From positions 1-54,302 of the IMG/VR virus record IMGVR_UViG_3300042731_006898: 54,302 nt of DNA; one strand, 5' to 3'. Position 1 is the stretch's first letter, and every line of letters starts with the position of its first letter. The position numbers and the translations under genes are program-made. The notes under the pieces are model-generated. The model was not told the origin of the DNA. It did no database searches and worked only from the letters and a program-made list of their open reading frames with translations. Positions 31,306-38,227 of the stretch are shown in pieces. This DNA is from a virus.

Positions 31306-32011
31306 GTCGATCGTGCGGCGCCACGCGCGGGCCGCCCTCGAAAACTCCCCAAGGCCCCCAGGTTCGCCCATGAAAGTCTGTCGGCATCTGCCTCATCCTT
31401 TGGTCCGTAGGCCCCGACCATTTGTTCCGACACTCTGTCGGAAAACCCTCCAGGGCCCCTATAGGGTGCCCTGGCAGGATATTCCAGGGCCCGGAATAGG
31501 GCAGCAGGCAGCCAGGGCAGGCAGCAGACACAGCCAGCCCAGCAGCCTCCTCTATATGGCAGCGAACAGGCAGCAGGATCCTCCTCCAGCAGCGAGGGCA
31601 CAGCAGGAGGGCTCTGCAGTCAGGGCAGGCAGCCAGCAGCCCAGAGGCAGCCAGCCAGGAGCCCTCCAGGCAGCCCGGAGCCAGCCCTGCCCAGCAGGCA
31701 GCAGGCAGCAGCGAGCAGCCCAGACAGCCCAGAGGGCAGCCAGCGAGGGCAGCGAGGGCAGGAGCCCTCCAGGGCAGAGCCTGCCGACAGCGACAGAGCC
31801 AGCCCAGCAGAGGAGCCCAGAGCCCTCCAGGCAGCAGCCAGCAGCCAGCAGCAGAGGCTGCCAGCAGCCAGGAGCCCAGCAGAGCCCTCCAGGAGCCCAG
31901 CAGCAGCCTGCTGGCACGACAGCCACAGCAGGAGCCAGGGCAGGAGCCCTCCAGACACAGCAGAGCCCAGAGCCCTCCAGGAGGGCTCCGGGCTCTAGCC
32001 TCTAAAGGCGC
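31306..32011. repeat. Untranslated, low-complexity stretch with iterated GAGCCCTCCAG
   Basis: About 700 bases without a gene I trust. 31,329-31,376 repeats the 25.7-kb upstream element. 31,450-31,474 is a near-perfect palindrome (CCAGGGC, CCCTATAGGG, GCCCTGG) and 31,480-31,498 has TATTCC-7-GGAATA. From 31,500 onward the sequence is almost entirely CAG, AGC, GCC and CTC words, with six exact GAGCCCTCCAG copies between about 31,655 and 31,980. Long open frames exist on both strands only because TA is nearly absent. It could be a replication origin, an RNA gene or decayed coding DNA. Confidence 0.5.
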
Positions 32012-32056
32012 GACAGAGCCCGGGCTCTGGGCACAGCCCAGAGCCCGGGCTCTGTC
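32012..32056 (-). terminator. 21-bp perfect hairpin with 3-base loop
   Basis: Two 21-base arms, each containing the 16-bp palindrome CAGAGCCCGGGCTCTG, pair perfectly around loop ACA. It begins 9 bases after the stop of the 32065 gene and ends near a TTT. As RNA it is far stronger than needed for termination. As DNA it could extrude as a cruciform, and each half is itself palindromic. Confidence 0.7.
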
Positions 32057-32064
32057 TGCCTGCG

Positions 32065-32712
32065 TTAGTCAGCCCTCCCGCGTACTGATATCCAGAGGGC
32101 AGCAGCATGCTGGGCAGGCTCCTGCCTCAGAGCACGAGCACGCGCTATCCAGACAGCCTCTAACAGTCTGTAGAGACCATGTGGCCCTGCTCTGTCTGCC
32201 CTATCCAGTGCGTGCCTATCGGCATCGCTGGGCTGCCTGCCCAGCAGGATGCCGAAGTTCCATGTGTCTATCGGCACGACAGCCCAGAGCCCTGCTAGAG
32301 CCAGTCCGAAGCGCGTAACTTTCGGGGCCCTGGTGCCGACAGCCTGCAGAAAGTTCCCAGACTGCCACAGCCTCTGCACTGCTGCCCTCTGGGCTGCAGT
32401 GCCGACAGCAGCAGCAGGGCCCTGCCGGAAGACAGCCCGGGCTCTGGCTCTGTTCTGCTGCCATCCAGTGCGCGCACTGTGTATAGCCACAGTGCCCAGA
32501 GCCACAGCAGGAGGCAGCCCAGCAGCCTCCTGCATGATGCTGCTGGCTGCCTCTGGATACCATGCTCTGCCCTGCTGCCAGTGCTCCGGGCTGACTGCCT
32601 CCTCTGCTGCCAGTAGGTTACGCAGAGCCCTCCTCTGGAGCCCTGCCACAGCCTGCCCTGACATTGTGCGAGGATAGACAGCCTCCAGACTGATACTCTG
32701 GGCTGTCGTCAT
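32065..32712 (-). CDS. Phage hypothetical protein of a 'WYPxA...IDTW...WxxVRG' type (island)
   Basis: The 215-residue product from ATG at 32712 (ATGA overlap) reads AWYPEAASSIMQEAAG, SARTGWQQN, then VPIDTW and a C-terminal AALWISVRGRAD. This order matches a widespread small phage family with SPRTxW, a CVDxW or IDRH motif and a terminal WVxVRG, of unknown function. The homology shows that the gene is genuine, even though its codons strongly avoid CpG and favour CAG, CTG and AGG. It is the last gene of the island. Confidence 0.75.
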   Translation of the reverse strand: MTTAQSISLEAVYPRTMSGQAVAGLQRRALRNLLAAEEAVSPEHWQQGRAWYPEAASSIMQEAAGLPPAVALGTVAIHSARTGWQQNRARARAVFRQGPAAAVGTAAQRAAVQRLWQSGNFLQAVGTRAPKVTRFGLALAGLWAVVPIDTWNFGILLGRQPSDADRHALDRADRAGPHGLYRLLEAVWIARARALRQEPAQHAAALWISVRGRAD

Positions 32713-33050
32713 TCTGCAGCCTCCTGCACGACAGCCCAGACAGCAGAGCCCGGGCTCCATGCTGTGCCGATGTAGGCTGCTGCTGTTCGCTCAGCAGTCA
32801 CTAGGATGCTGTGCTCTCCCAGAGCCCGGGCTGCCTCCTGCACTGCCACCACGACAGCAGCAGCATGCTCTGGAGGGCAGACAGCCTCCAGAACAGCAGC
32901 AGGCTCCTGGCACAGTGTGCCCTCCTCATCCAGCCACCATCCTGCTGCCAGGATGATGCTGCAGCCTCCAGCCAGAGCAGACACAGCCTCTGCTGCTGCC
33001 TCTGCTGCTGCTGGCACTGTGTAGATTCTCACTCGCTCGTGCTCCTGCAT
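32709..33050 (-). CDS. Hypothetical protein (island)
   Basis: A 113-residue Ala-rich product from ATG at 33050. The beta-alpha pattern (RVRIYTVPAAAEAAAEAVSAL, CSIILAAGWWLDEEG, AVLEAVCPP, SILVTAERTAAAYIG) resembles a small conserved actinophage protein in which a strand-helix-strand unit recurs. Codon choice is typical of the island. Coupled on both sides. Confidence 0.7.
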   Translation of the reverse strand: MQEHERVRIYTVPAAAEAAAEAVSALAGGCSIILAAGWWLDEEGTLCQEPAAVLEAVCPPEHAAAVVVAVQEAARALGEHSILVTAERTAAAYIGTAWSPGSAVWAVVQEAAE

Positions 33051-33052
33051 GG

Positions 33053-33403
33053 TCACAGCCTCCAGCCCTCTACTGCCTCCAGCCCTAGTGTCTGGATGCT
33101 CTGCTCTGTCAGCCCTCGCTGCTGCAGGGCAGCCAGGATCCTGCTCCTGATAGCCTCCAGCCCTCCGCGCTCCTCCCAGCATCGGCGGCAGAGCACGAAA
33201 GCAGAGGAGGGCTCCTCTGTTGTCACCAGAGCAGCCCTCCTCCAGTCGAGTACCGTCTCACAGCCTCTGCAGAACAGAGCCCTGCCGACAGCCCAGCGCA
33301 GAAGATTACGCTGCAGGATCCTCTGCGCGTAATCTTGCAATTCGGCGGCAGCCTCCTCTGCCAGGATGGCAGCAGGCTCCTGCTGCTGCTGTTCGCTCTC
33401 CAT
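33053..33403 (-). CDS. Zinc-binding-like protein (island)
   Basis: A 116-residue product from ATG at 33403 behind AGGAGG. It starts MESEQQQQEPAAIL and has CRGCE and CRRC pairs about 30 residues apart, a likely zinc ribbon, followed by a helical C-terminal region. Codons avoid CGN for Arg in favour of AGG/AGA in most places. Function unknown. Confidence 0.7.
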   Translation of the reverse strand: MESEQQQQEPAAILAEEAAAELQDYAQRILQRNLLRWAVGRALFCRGCETVLDWRRAALVTTEEPSSAFVLCRRCWEERGGLEAIRSRILAALQQRGLTEQSIQTLGLEAVEGWRL

Positions 33404-33483
33404 GGTGCGGCCTCCTCTGCTCGCTGGCACCATGCAGCCTCCAGAGCCCTAGAGCCCTGGAGGCTGCCTGCTGACAGCAGGCT

Positions 33484-33720
33484 CTAATCTTCTGCCTCTG
33501 TCACATCCAGACAGAGCCCTCCGGGCTGATAGATACGCTCGGCGCCGTCCTCCGGGCTGCTAATCCAGCCCAGAGCCAGCAGCCTCGAGGCTGTGTCAGG
33601 GCTGACAGAGCCAGGGCAGCCAGCCTCCTCGAGGGCTGTCGGCACTGCCAGCAGCAGTGAGAGCAGCAGCCCAGCGAGCAGCCCTGCCAGCATGGAGAGA
33701 GCGAGGGCCCTGCCTACCAT
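33484..33720 (-). CDS. Small single-pass membrane protein (island)
   Basis: A 78-residue product with one N-terminal hydrophobic helix (about 5-28), then a soluble SPDTASRLLALGWISSPEDGAERIYQPGG segment resembling a small winged or SpoVT-like fold. The ribosome site GGAGGAGG lies upstream of ATG 33720. It is separated from the next gene by 80 bases that I cannot assign. Confidence 0.65.
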   Translation of the reverse strand: MVGRALALSMLAGLLAGLLLSLLLAVPTALEEAGCPGSVSPDTASRLLALGWISSPEDGAERIYQPGGLCLDVTEAED

Positions 33721-34007
33721 GATGCAGCCTCCTCCAGCCTGCCAGCATCATGCTGCCGCACTGTGGCAGCCTCTACTGCTGCCTCTATCCTCTGCAGGCT
33801 GTCCCAAGTCAGCGAGCAGCCTGCAGGCTCCATGCTGGGATCCTGGCTGCCCTCCTGCCCTGGCAGCATGCTCCAGAGTGTGACTGCTGCCTCTGCCTGC
33901 TCTGTCTGCGCGTAGCAGACTGCCACGTGCCCTCCCGGCAGCCTGACAGACTGCAGCCCTGGAGCCTGCCTGCAGTGCTCCTCCAGCGTGCTCCTGCTGA
34001 TAGTCAT
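33714..34007 (-). CDS. Hypothetical protein (island)
   Basis: A 97-residue product from ATG at 34007 (ATGA overlap): an N-terminal helix, then SVRLPGGHVAVCYAQTEQAEAAVTLW, an alpha/beta segment. It overlaps the membrane protein gene by 7 bases. Composition as for the rest of the island. No domain recognised. Confidence 0.65.
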   Translation of the reverse strand: MTISRSTLEEHCRQAPGLQSVRLPGGHVAVCYAQTEQAEAAVTLWSMLPGQEGSQDPSMEPAGCSLTWDSLQRIEAAVEAATVRQHDAGRLEEAASW

Positions 34008-34996
34008 ACTCCAGCCTCCTCCTCTGTCTGTAGATACTGCTCCGGCATCCAGGCTGCACACTGCTCGCAGAGCCTGCCGATATAGCGGCAGGGCACAGTG
34101 CCGATACGCTGGCAGCGAGCACCATCCTCCTGCCCTGCTGTGCAGGCTCTGCAGAGGCTGTTCTCACAGCCACAGAGCCCAGAGGGCTCCTCTGCCTGCT
34201 CCTGGAGGCTGTCTGCCTGTTCTGCCAGTGCGCGAGCAGCAGCGAGGGCAGCAGCCTCTGCCCTCCTCTGCTCTGCTGCCTCTGCTAGTTCGGCCCTGGC
34301 TGCTGCCAGGGCTGCAGCCTGCCTCTGCTGCTCCTGCCTCTGCAGGGCTCGCAGTCTGTAATGGCAGGCAGGGCAGTCCTCATCCTCTGCGAGAATCCTG
34401 AGCCTGTCTGCCTCCTCTGGGCAGTAGTGGCTCTCCATCCTCTGCTGCCTCTGCTCCTCTGCCTGCTGCACATCATCCAGGGCTGCAGCCAGGATGCTGG
34501 CTGGCACTGCTGTGGGGAATGCAGCCAACAGAGGATCCTCTGTGGTGGCATCCTGCCCGGGCAGTCTGGGCAGGATGTGCACTGCTGCTCCATGCTCTGC
34601 CGATGGTGGCACAACAGCCAGGAGCCCTCCCCCTGGCAGTGCGTGCACTGCCCTGCCTGCTGCCTCCATCCTCTGCAGTGCCACACTGCGACGCAGTGCC
34701 CTCTGCTCTGTTGTGACAACAGGCTCTGTCCACATAGCAGAGCCAGCAGGCTGCTCTGCCTGCTGGCTGCTGCCGGGCTCCTCCTGGCTGCTGGGCTCTG
34801 CGAGTCTCCAGTGTGCCCTGCCGACACACTGCACGAGCCCTCTGCGTTCCAGGCTCTGCATGATCCTGACTGTCTGAGACTGGCTGCCATATTCCCAGGG
34901 CACTCCTGGGCGCCAGTCTTTGGTGGCTCTGCTCTGCATCATCCTGAGAGCAGCCCTTTGGGCTGTTCCCAGAGGCTGCTGTGTCGTGCTCTCCAT
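34004..34996 (-). CDS. Large protein with winged-helix N-terminus and Cys-rich C-terminus (island)
   Basis: The 330-residue product from ATG at 34996 (GGAGGAGG upstream) has three parts. Residues ~10-65 look like a winged helix with a W-x-PG...TVRIMQSLERRGLVQ pattern. A middle region (to ~210) is Ala/Gln/Glu-rich with heptads. The C-terminal ~120 residues carry CPAC, CGCENSLCRAC and CRYIGRLCEQC. It could be a DNA-binding regulator with zinc domains. It is the first and largest gene of the island and the most extreme in codon bias. Confidence 0.65.
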   Translation of the reverse strand: MESTTQQPLGTAQRAALRMMQSRATKDWRPGVPWEYGSQSQTVRIMQSLERRGLVQCVGRAHWRLAEPSSQEEPGSSQQAEQPAGSAMWTEPVVTTEQRALRRSVALQRMEAAGRAVHALPGGGLLAVVPPSAEHGAAVHILPRLPGQDATTEDPLLAAFPTAVPASILAAALDDVQQAEEQRQQRMESHYCPEEADRLRILAEDEDCPACHYRLRALQRQEQQRQAAALAAARAELAEAAEQRRAEAAALAAARALAEQADSLQEQAEEPSGLCGCENSLCRACTAGQEDGARCQRIGTVPCRYIGRLCEQCAAWMPEQYLQTEEEAGV

Positions 34997-35097
34997 GCTG
35001 GCTCCTCCTCCTGCCCTGCTGTCTGCTGGGCTCCTGCCGCCGATGCTAGCGAATATGCAGAGGCTGTCCAACACTGCACGACAGCAGCAGCCTCCAT
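34939..35097 (-). CDS. Doubtful short frame next to palindrome
   Basis: A 52-residue frame begins at ATG 35097, immediately below the perfect 7-1-7 palindrome at 35,100-35,114, and overlaps the 34004 gene by 58 bases. No ribosome site is visible and the sequence is low-complexity, so translation is doubtful. I list it only because of its position. Confidence 0.25.
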   Translation of the reverse strand: MEAAAVVQCWTASAYSLASAAGAQQTAGQEEEPAWRARHSSLWEQPKGLLSG

Positions 35098-35099
35098 GG

Positions 35100-35114
35100 T
35101 GAGAATGATTCTCA
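35100..35114. promoter_or_regulatory. Perfect 7-1-7 palindrome, Fur-family-like box
   Basis: TGAGAAT-G-ATTCTCA is an exact inverted repeat with one central base, the 7-1-7 form of a Fur/Zur-type operator. It lies upstream of the first island gene. No metal regulator is encoded in the phage, so any binding would involve a host protein. A chance hairpin cannot be excluded, though its A/T-rich content contrasts sharply with the island around it. Confidence 0.45.
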
Positions 35115-35693
35115 GCAGAGGAGCAGCAGAGGAGCCCGGGCTGCCGATATCAGAGCAGTGCAGCAGTGTGGCTCCTCCAGCCCTGCCATCCTCTGCATTC
35201 AGTCTGTCGGCGGCCTCTGTAGGCACTGTGCCCTACTGCTGCACACTGCTGCTGTTCGGGCCCTGACTGCCACGAGCACGAGCACGACAGCGAGCAGAGC
35301 AGGGCTCCTCCTCCTCTGCCTGCTGCTGTGCCCTCTGGGCTGTGCCCTCTGGCTGTGCCCTCTGTCTGCTGGCTGACTGCTGGCAGGCTGCACGAGCAGC
35401 AGAGGAGCCTGCCTGCTGCTGCTCAATACAACAGCAGAAACAGCAGCGAATTATGCTCTATGTTCTAGCATGCTGACACAATAAAACAGCAGCAGACAGG
35501 GCACCATATAGGGGAGCACGTTGGCAGAGGTTACCAGCCCGGCCCAGCCCCCCCGCCCCACCCTGCCCCCCACCCAGCGTGAAGCACCTCGCGCAATTCT
35601 GGCCCAAAATCACAGCCATCGAACGTATGTTCGGAACGGGAAAACCTTCCCTACCAGGCCACACCCCGCTACCTTCCCCCCTGGAGGTAGGGA
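35115..35693. other. Untranslated divergent region between island and late block
   Basis: About 580 bases without a convincing gene. 35,425-35,490 is an A/T-rich patch (for example CATAAT on the minus strand), the best place for promoters of the leftward island. 35,540-35,580 is a C-rich run. CGAAC-GTAT-GTTCG at 35,620-35,633 shares TCGAACGTA with a site at 41,181. No clear -35/-10 pair was found for the rightward late block. Confidence 0.5.
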
Positions 35694-35694
35694 A
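35647..35694 (+). promoter_or_regulatory. Hairpin that would cover the first late ribosome-binding site
   Basis: TTCCCTACC (35647-35655) is the exact complement of GGTAGGGAA (35686-35694), which includes part of the GGAGG ribosome site and the A of the ATG at 35694. A second, shorter CTACCT...AGGTAG pairing fits inside. Folding would block translation of the first late gene, and opening would permit it. Confidence 0.55.
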
Positions 35695-35924
35695 TGACCC
35701 TCGACCAATGGGCAGACGACCACGGCCACACGCCCGGCCAACCGTCCATCGGCCAATGGCTCGACGAGCGGCCAGAACTCCGAGACGAGATCATCGACGG
35801 ATGGAAACGTGGCTACTCCGCCCGCACCCTCACCGACTACCTCCAGCAACGGCACGAATGCCCGTACACGATGCCCTCCATACGAGGGTGGCTGGTGGTG
35901 ATCGCAGGTGGCAGAGGAACATGA
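35694..35924 (+). CDS. Small HTH-like protein, first gene of the late block
   Basis: A 76-residue product behind GGAGG. Residues ~18-68 (PSIGQWLDERPELRDEIIDGW, ARTLTDYLQQRHECPY) form helices with the spacing of a small DNA-binding or terminase-adaptor fold. Its stop overlaps the phosphoesterase GTG start. Possibly a packaging or regulatory accessory. Confidence 0.6.
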   Translation: MTLDQWADDHGHTPGQPSIGQWLDERPELRDEIIDGWKRGYSARTLTDYLQQRHECPYTMPSIRGWLVVIAGGRGT

Positions 35925-36963
35925 ACTGAACCTCGAAGCGTTCGCCAACTTCGAGGCCCTCCGCAAAGAGCACAGGCGACTCATCCGCAAACACAACGAC
36001 TTCGTCAACTCCCGCATCGACCTCGAGAAGGTCATCGCAGACACCGCCAGAGCCTCCTTCTCGGCCCTCAAACCTCCCCGGCCGGCCCAACCGACCACCG
36101 ACCGACGCACCAAAGGGGAAGAGGTAGCCATTGTAACCTGCGCCGACTGGCAATTGGGCAGAATCACCCCCGACTACAACATCGAAATAGCCGAACAACG
36201 AATCAAGCAATACGCTGAAAAGATCCGCACAATCACCGACATACATAGGGCGGATCATCCCGTGAAAAAGGCACACGTTTGGCTGTTGGGAGATATAGTC
36301 GATGGCGAGCAAATCTTCCCGGGCCACCCCTACGAACTCGACAGCAGTCTCGTAGACCAAGTTGTAACCAACGGTTCCCGCATCCTCCGAAACTTCCTCT
36401 ACGAACTACTTTCCTACTTCCAGGAAGTCCGGGTTATCGGGGTGGTCGGAAATCATGGCCGAATAGGGCGGGTAGGCGCCTTCCATCCAGACACGAACGC
36501 CGACAGGATGCTCTACCTGGTCACCCGCGAATACTTCAAGGCGGCCGGCGAGAAACGCATCGCCTGGGAGATCCCTCGAGCCCACAAAGGCGACCGAGGC
36601 TGGTACCACGTAGACCTCGTCGGCAACTACCGGTCACTCCTCGTCCATGGGGACCAGTTCCGGGGCGGCAACAGCTATGCCGGCCTCCCGTTTTTCTCCT
36701 TCTCCAAGAAGGCACTTTTCTGGAGGGACATGGGGGTGCTCGGGGACATGGACCCGTTCCAGGACATATGGTGCGGCCACTGGCATCGGGTCGCTCGAGT
36801 CCCGGTCGGCTCCATGGTCGTGCGGGTGTGCGGCACCCCCATGTCCACCGACCCGTGGTCGATCGAAACCCTCTCCGCTTCAGCCCGCCCCGCCCAAGTT
36901 CTCGCCTACTGTGAACCCCACGACGGCCGAATCACCGCCGAATACGAAGTGAACCTGGACTGA
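35908..36963 (+). CDS. Calcineurin-like metallophosphoesterase
   Basis: The 351-residue protein (GTG start, overlapping the previous stop) carries the dimetal motifs in order: D-x-Q (D80, Q82 where most members have D-x-H), GDxxD (129-132), GNHGR (181-185), VHGD, and GHWH near residue 292. An N-terminal helical extension of ~70 residues precedes the core. Family members hydrolyse phosphodiesters or phosphomonoesters. At the start of a late operon, next to terminase, a DNA-end-processing or nuclease role is plausible. Confidence 0.8.
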   Translation: MAEEHELNLEAFANFEALRKEHRRLIRKHNDFVNSRIDLEKVIADTARASFSALKPPRPAQPTTDRRTKGEEVAIVTCADWQLGRITPDYNIEIAEQRIKQYAEKIRTITDIHRADHPVKKAHVWLLGDIVDGEQIFPGHPYELDSSLVDQVVTNGSRILRNFLYELLSYFQEVRVIGVVGNHGRIGRVGAFHPDTNADRMLYLVTREYFKAAGEKRIAWEIPRAHKGDRGWYHVDLVGNYRSLLVHGDQFRGGNSYAGLPFFSFSKKALFWRDMGVLGDMDPFQDIWCGHWHRVARVPVGSMVVRVCGTPMSTDPWSIETLSASARPAQVLAYCEPHDGRITAEYEVNLD

Positions 36964-37142
36964 TGGAGTACGTGAAAGGCACCACCATCCGCCCCGAGGT
37001 CGGCCCACTCGACCGAGGCCCCGGCCGCATCTGCGCCCAGCGGGGCTGCAAGGTCCGCCTCTCCCGCTACAACCAGCGTGACACCTGCTACGCCCACTGG
37101 AAGCTCGAATACGGTAGAGTGAGGGGCGTTACGACGAGTTGA
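36963..37142 (+). CDS. Small zinc-finger-like protein
   Basis: A 59-residue frame starting at the TGATG junction with the phosphoesterase gene. It has CAQRGCKVRLSRYNQRDTCYAH, that is, C-x4-C followed 12 residues later by C-x2-H. This is a pattern I recall from small actinobacterial/phage proteins (CxxxxCxxxLSxYN). Probably one zinc. It may be a DNA-contact accessory to the terminase cluster. Confidence 0.7.
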   Translation: MEYVKGTTIRPEVGPLDRGPGRICAQRGCKVRLSRYNQRDTCYAHWKLEYGRVRGVTTS

Positions 37143-37236
37143 GGGGCCCGAGGCGGGTGGAGGGAACTGGCTCAGCGGCTACTGCCTGGAAGAGGCTAGT
37201 GAACCGGCGAGGGAGCGTCAGGACTGTAGGGCCCCC
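37143..37236 (+). ncRNA. Structured untranslated segment closed by a 7-bp stem
   Basis: GGGGCCC (37143-37149) pairs with GGGCCCC (37229-37235), enclosing ~80 bases that contain GCCT-GGAAG-AGGC and other short stems. GTAGGG-CCC-CCCTAC at 37,226-37,240 can form an alternative, terminator-like hairpin. It sits between the rightward zinc-finger gene and a leftward small gene. An RNA gene or a two-state terminator is possible. Evidence is structural only. Confidence 0.4.
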
Positions 37237-37437
37237 CTACTCCACTTCGGTCATGTTCCCGAAGATCTTCCGCCTGGCTTTCCGCACAGTCTCCGACGGC
37301 GACCTGCCCTCCTCCACCTTCTGCAGCCACTCGCCCACATCCCGGGTGTACAGTCCCGGCCTCTTCGGGGGCTGCGGATCCTGAACCGGCCCCAACGTGT
37401 CGGTCCACAAGATCCCGTTCGAAATCCACCAGCGCAT
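37237..37437 (-). CDS. Small leftward gene inside the late block
   Basis: A 66-residue frame on the opposite strand from ATG at 37437, with GGAGG 4 bases upstream. It reads MRWWISNGILWTDTLGPVQ and continues with a basic helical region (SPSETVRKARRKIFG). It lies head-to-head with TerS and tail-to-tail with the zinc-finger gene, with no overlap, so the arrangement is tidy. It could be a small regulator. A shadow of non-coding DNA cannot be excluded. Confidence 0.5.
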   Translation of the reverse strand: MRWWISNGILWTDTLGPVQDPQPPKRPGLYTRDVGEWLQKVEEGRSPSETVRKARRKIFGNMTEVE

Positions 37438-37465
37438 ACAGCCTCCGAAGGTAGCATGAAAGCTC

Positions 37466-38227
37466 ATGGTTACTTGGGAGCCGGCACCAGCAGCCCTTTC
37501 TCGGGTCGAAGACGCCCTCGACGACCCGAATATCAACCCGTGGGAACGCCTTCCGGGCGAAACTGCCGCCGCCTACGCCGCTTTCGAAGCCTACCGCGAT
37601 ATGGGGCCCGGCCGATCCGTCCCGAAGGTCATCGACATGGGTCATTCCGGTACTTCGGCAGCCTGGTGCTCCAAGAACCTGTGGGTGGAGCGCTGTAGGC
37701 GCTGGGACCAGCACCTTTCTCGCATCCGCGAGCAGACCTACATCAACGGGATCGAGGAAATGGCCTACCGGCATGCCGAGACGGCCAAAGAAACCCTCGA
37801 GGCCCTCATGGCGCCCGTCAATGAGCTCAACCGCAGAGTCAAAGAAGACCCAGACCGGACACGTGCCGAACTTGATGGGGCTTCGATAGGTAAGATCATG
37901 GAGCTTGCCCAGGCATCCGCTCGGTCCCTACAGTCGGTGATGAACGCAGAGCGCATCTCCCGAGGTTTGCCGACCGAAATCTCCAAGAAGGACGAGGAGC
38001 ATGTCCACAGAATCGAGTACGGCGACCCCGAGCGGCTTGCGGCTACCCTCGAGACGTTTGCTCGAACAGGTGTCCTCGATGCCCTCATGGCAACGGGAGG
38101 AACTGGCCAAGTCATTGATGCCGAGGCTTACGAGTTGGATCCCGATAGCCCCCTGGCCGAAGCAGATGGCCTTCCTGATGGCTCCCCAGAAGGAGATTCT
38201 GTACGGGGGAGCGGCGGGGGGCGGTAA
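37466..38227 (+). CDS. terS: Terminase small subunit
   Basis: The 253-residue protein precedes and overlaps TerL. The N-terminal half has an HTH-like region with a GHSGTSAAWCSKNLWVERCRRWDQH segment typical of DNA-recognition subunits, then a long helical oligomerisation region (EEMAYRHAETAKETLEAL). The acidic Gly/Asp tail is encoded in sequence that is also read as the TerL N-terminus. It would recognise pac/cos DNA and load TerL. A weak ribosome site precedes the ATG. Confidence 0.8.
   Translation: MVTWEPAPAALSRVEDALDDPNINPWERLPGETAAAYAAFEAYRDMGPGRSVPKVIDMGHSGTSAAWCSKNLWVERCRRWDQHLSRIREQTYINGIEEMAYRHAETAKETLEALMAPVNELNRRVKEDPDRTRAELDGASIGKIMELAQASARSLQSVMNAERISRGLPTEISKKDEEHVHRIEYGDPERLAATLETFARTGVLDALMATGGTGQVIDAEAYELDPDSPLAEADGLPDGSPEGDSVRGSGGGR

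Noticed and set aside
30899-35266. Long rightward open frames across the island, for example 30899-32005 and 34361-35266
   Set aside because: They arise because TA and stop codons are rare in this composition. They lack ribosome sites, are low-complexity, and lie antisense to coupled, domain-bearing genes.
31480-35500. Contaminating eukaryotic DNA as explanation of the island
   Set aside because: The island genes are coupled by ATGA/TGA junctions with ribosome sites, read in the same direction as neighbours, and one resembles a phage family. A chimeric join should still be excluded with read mapping.
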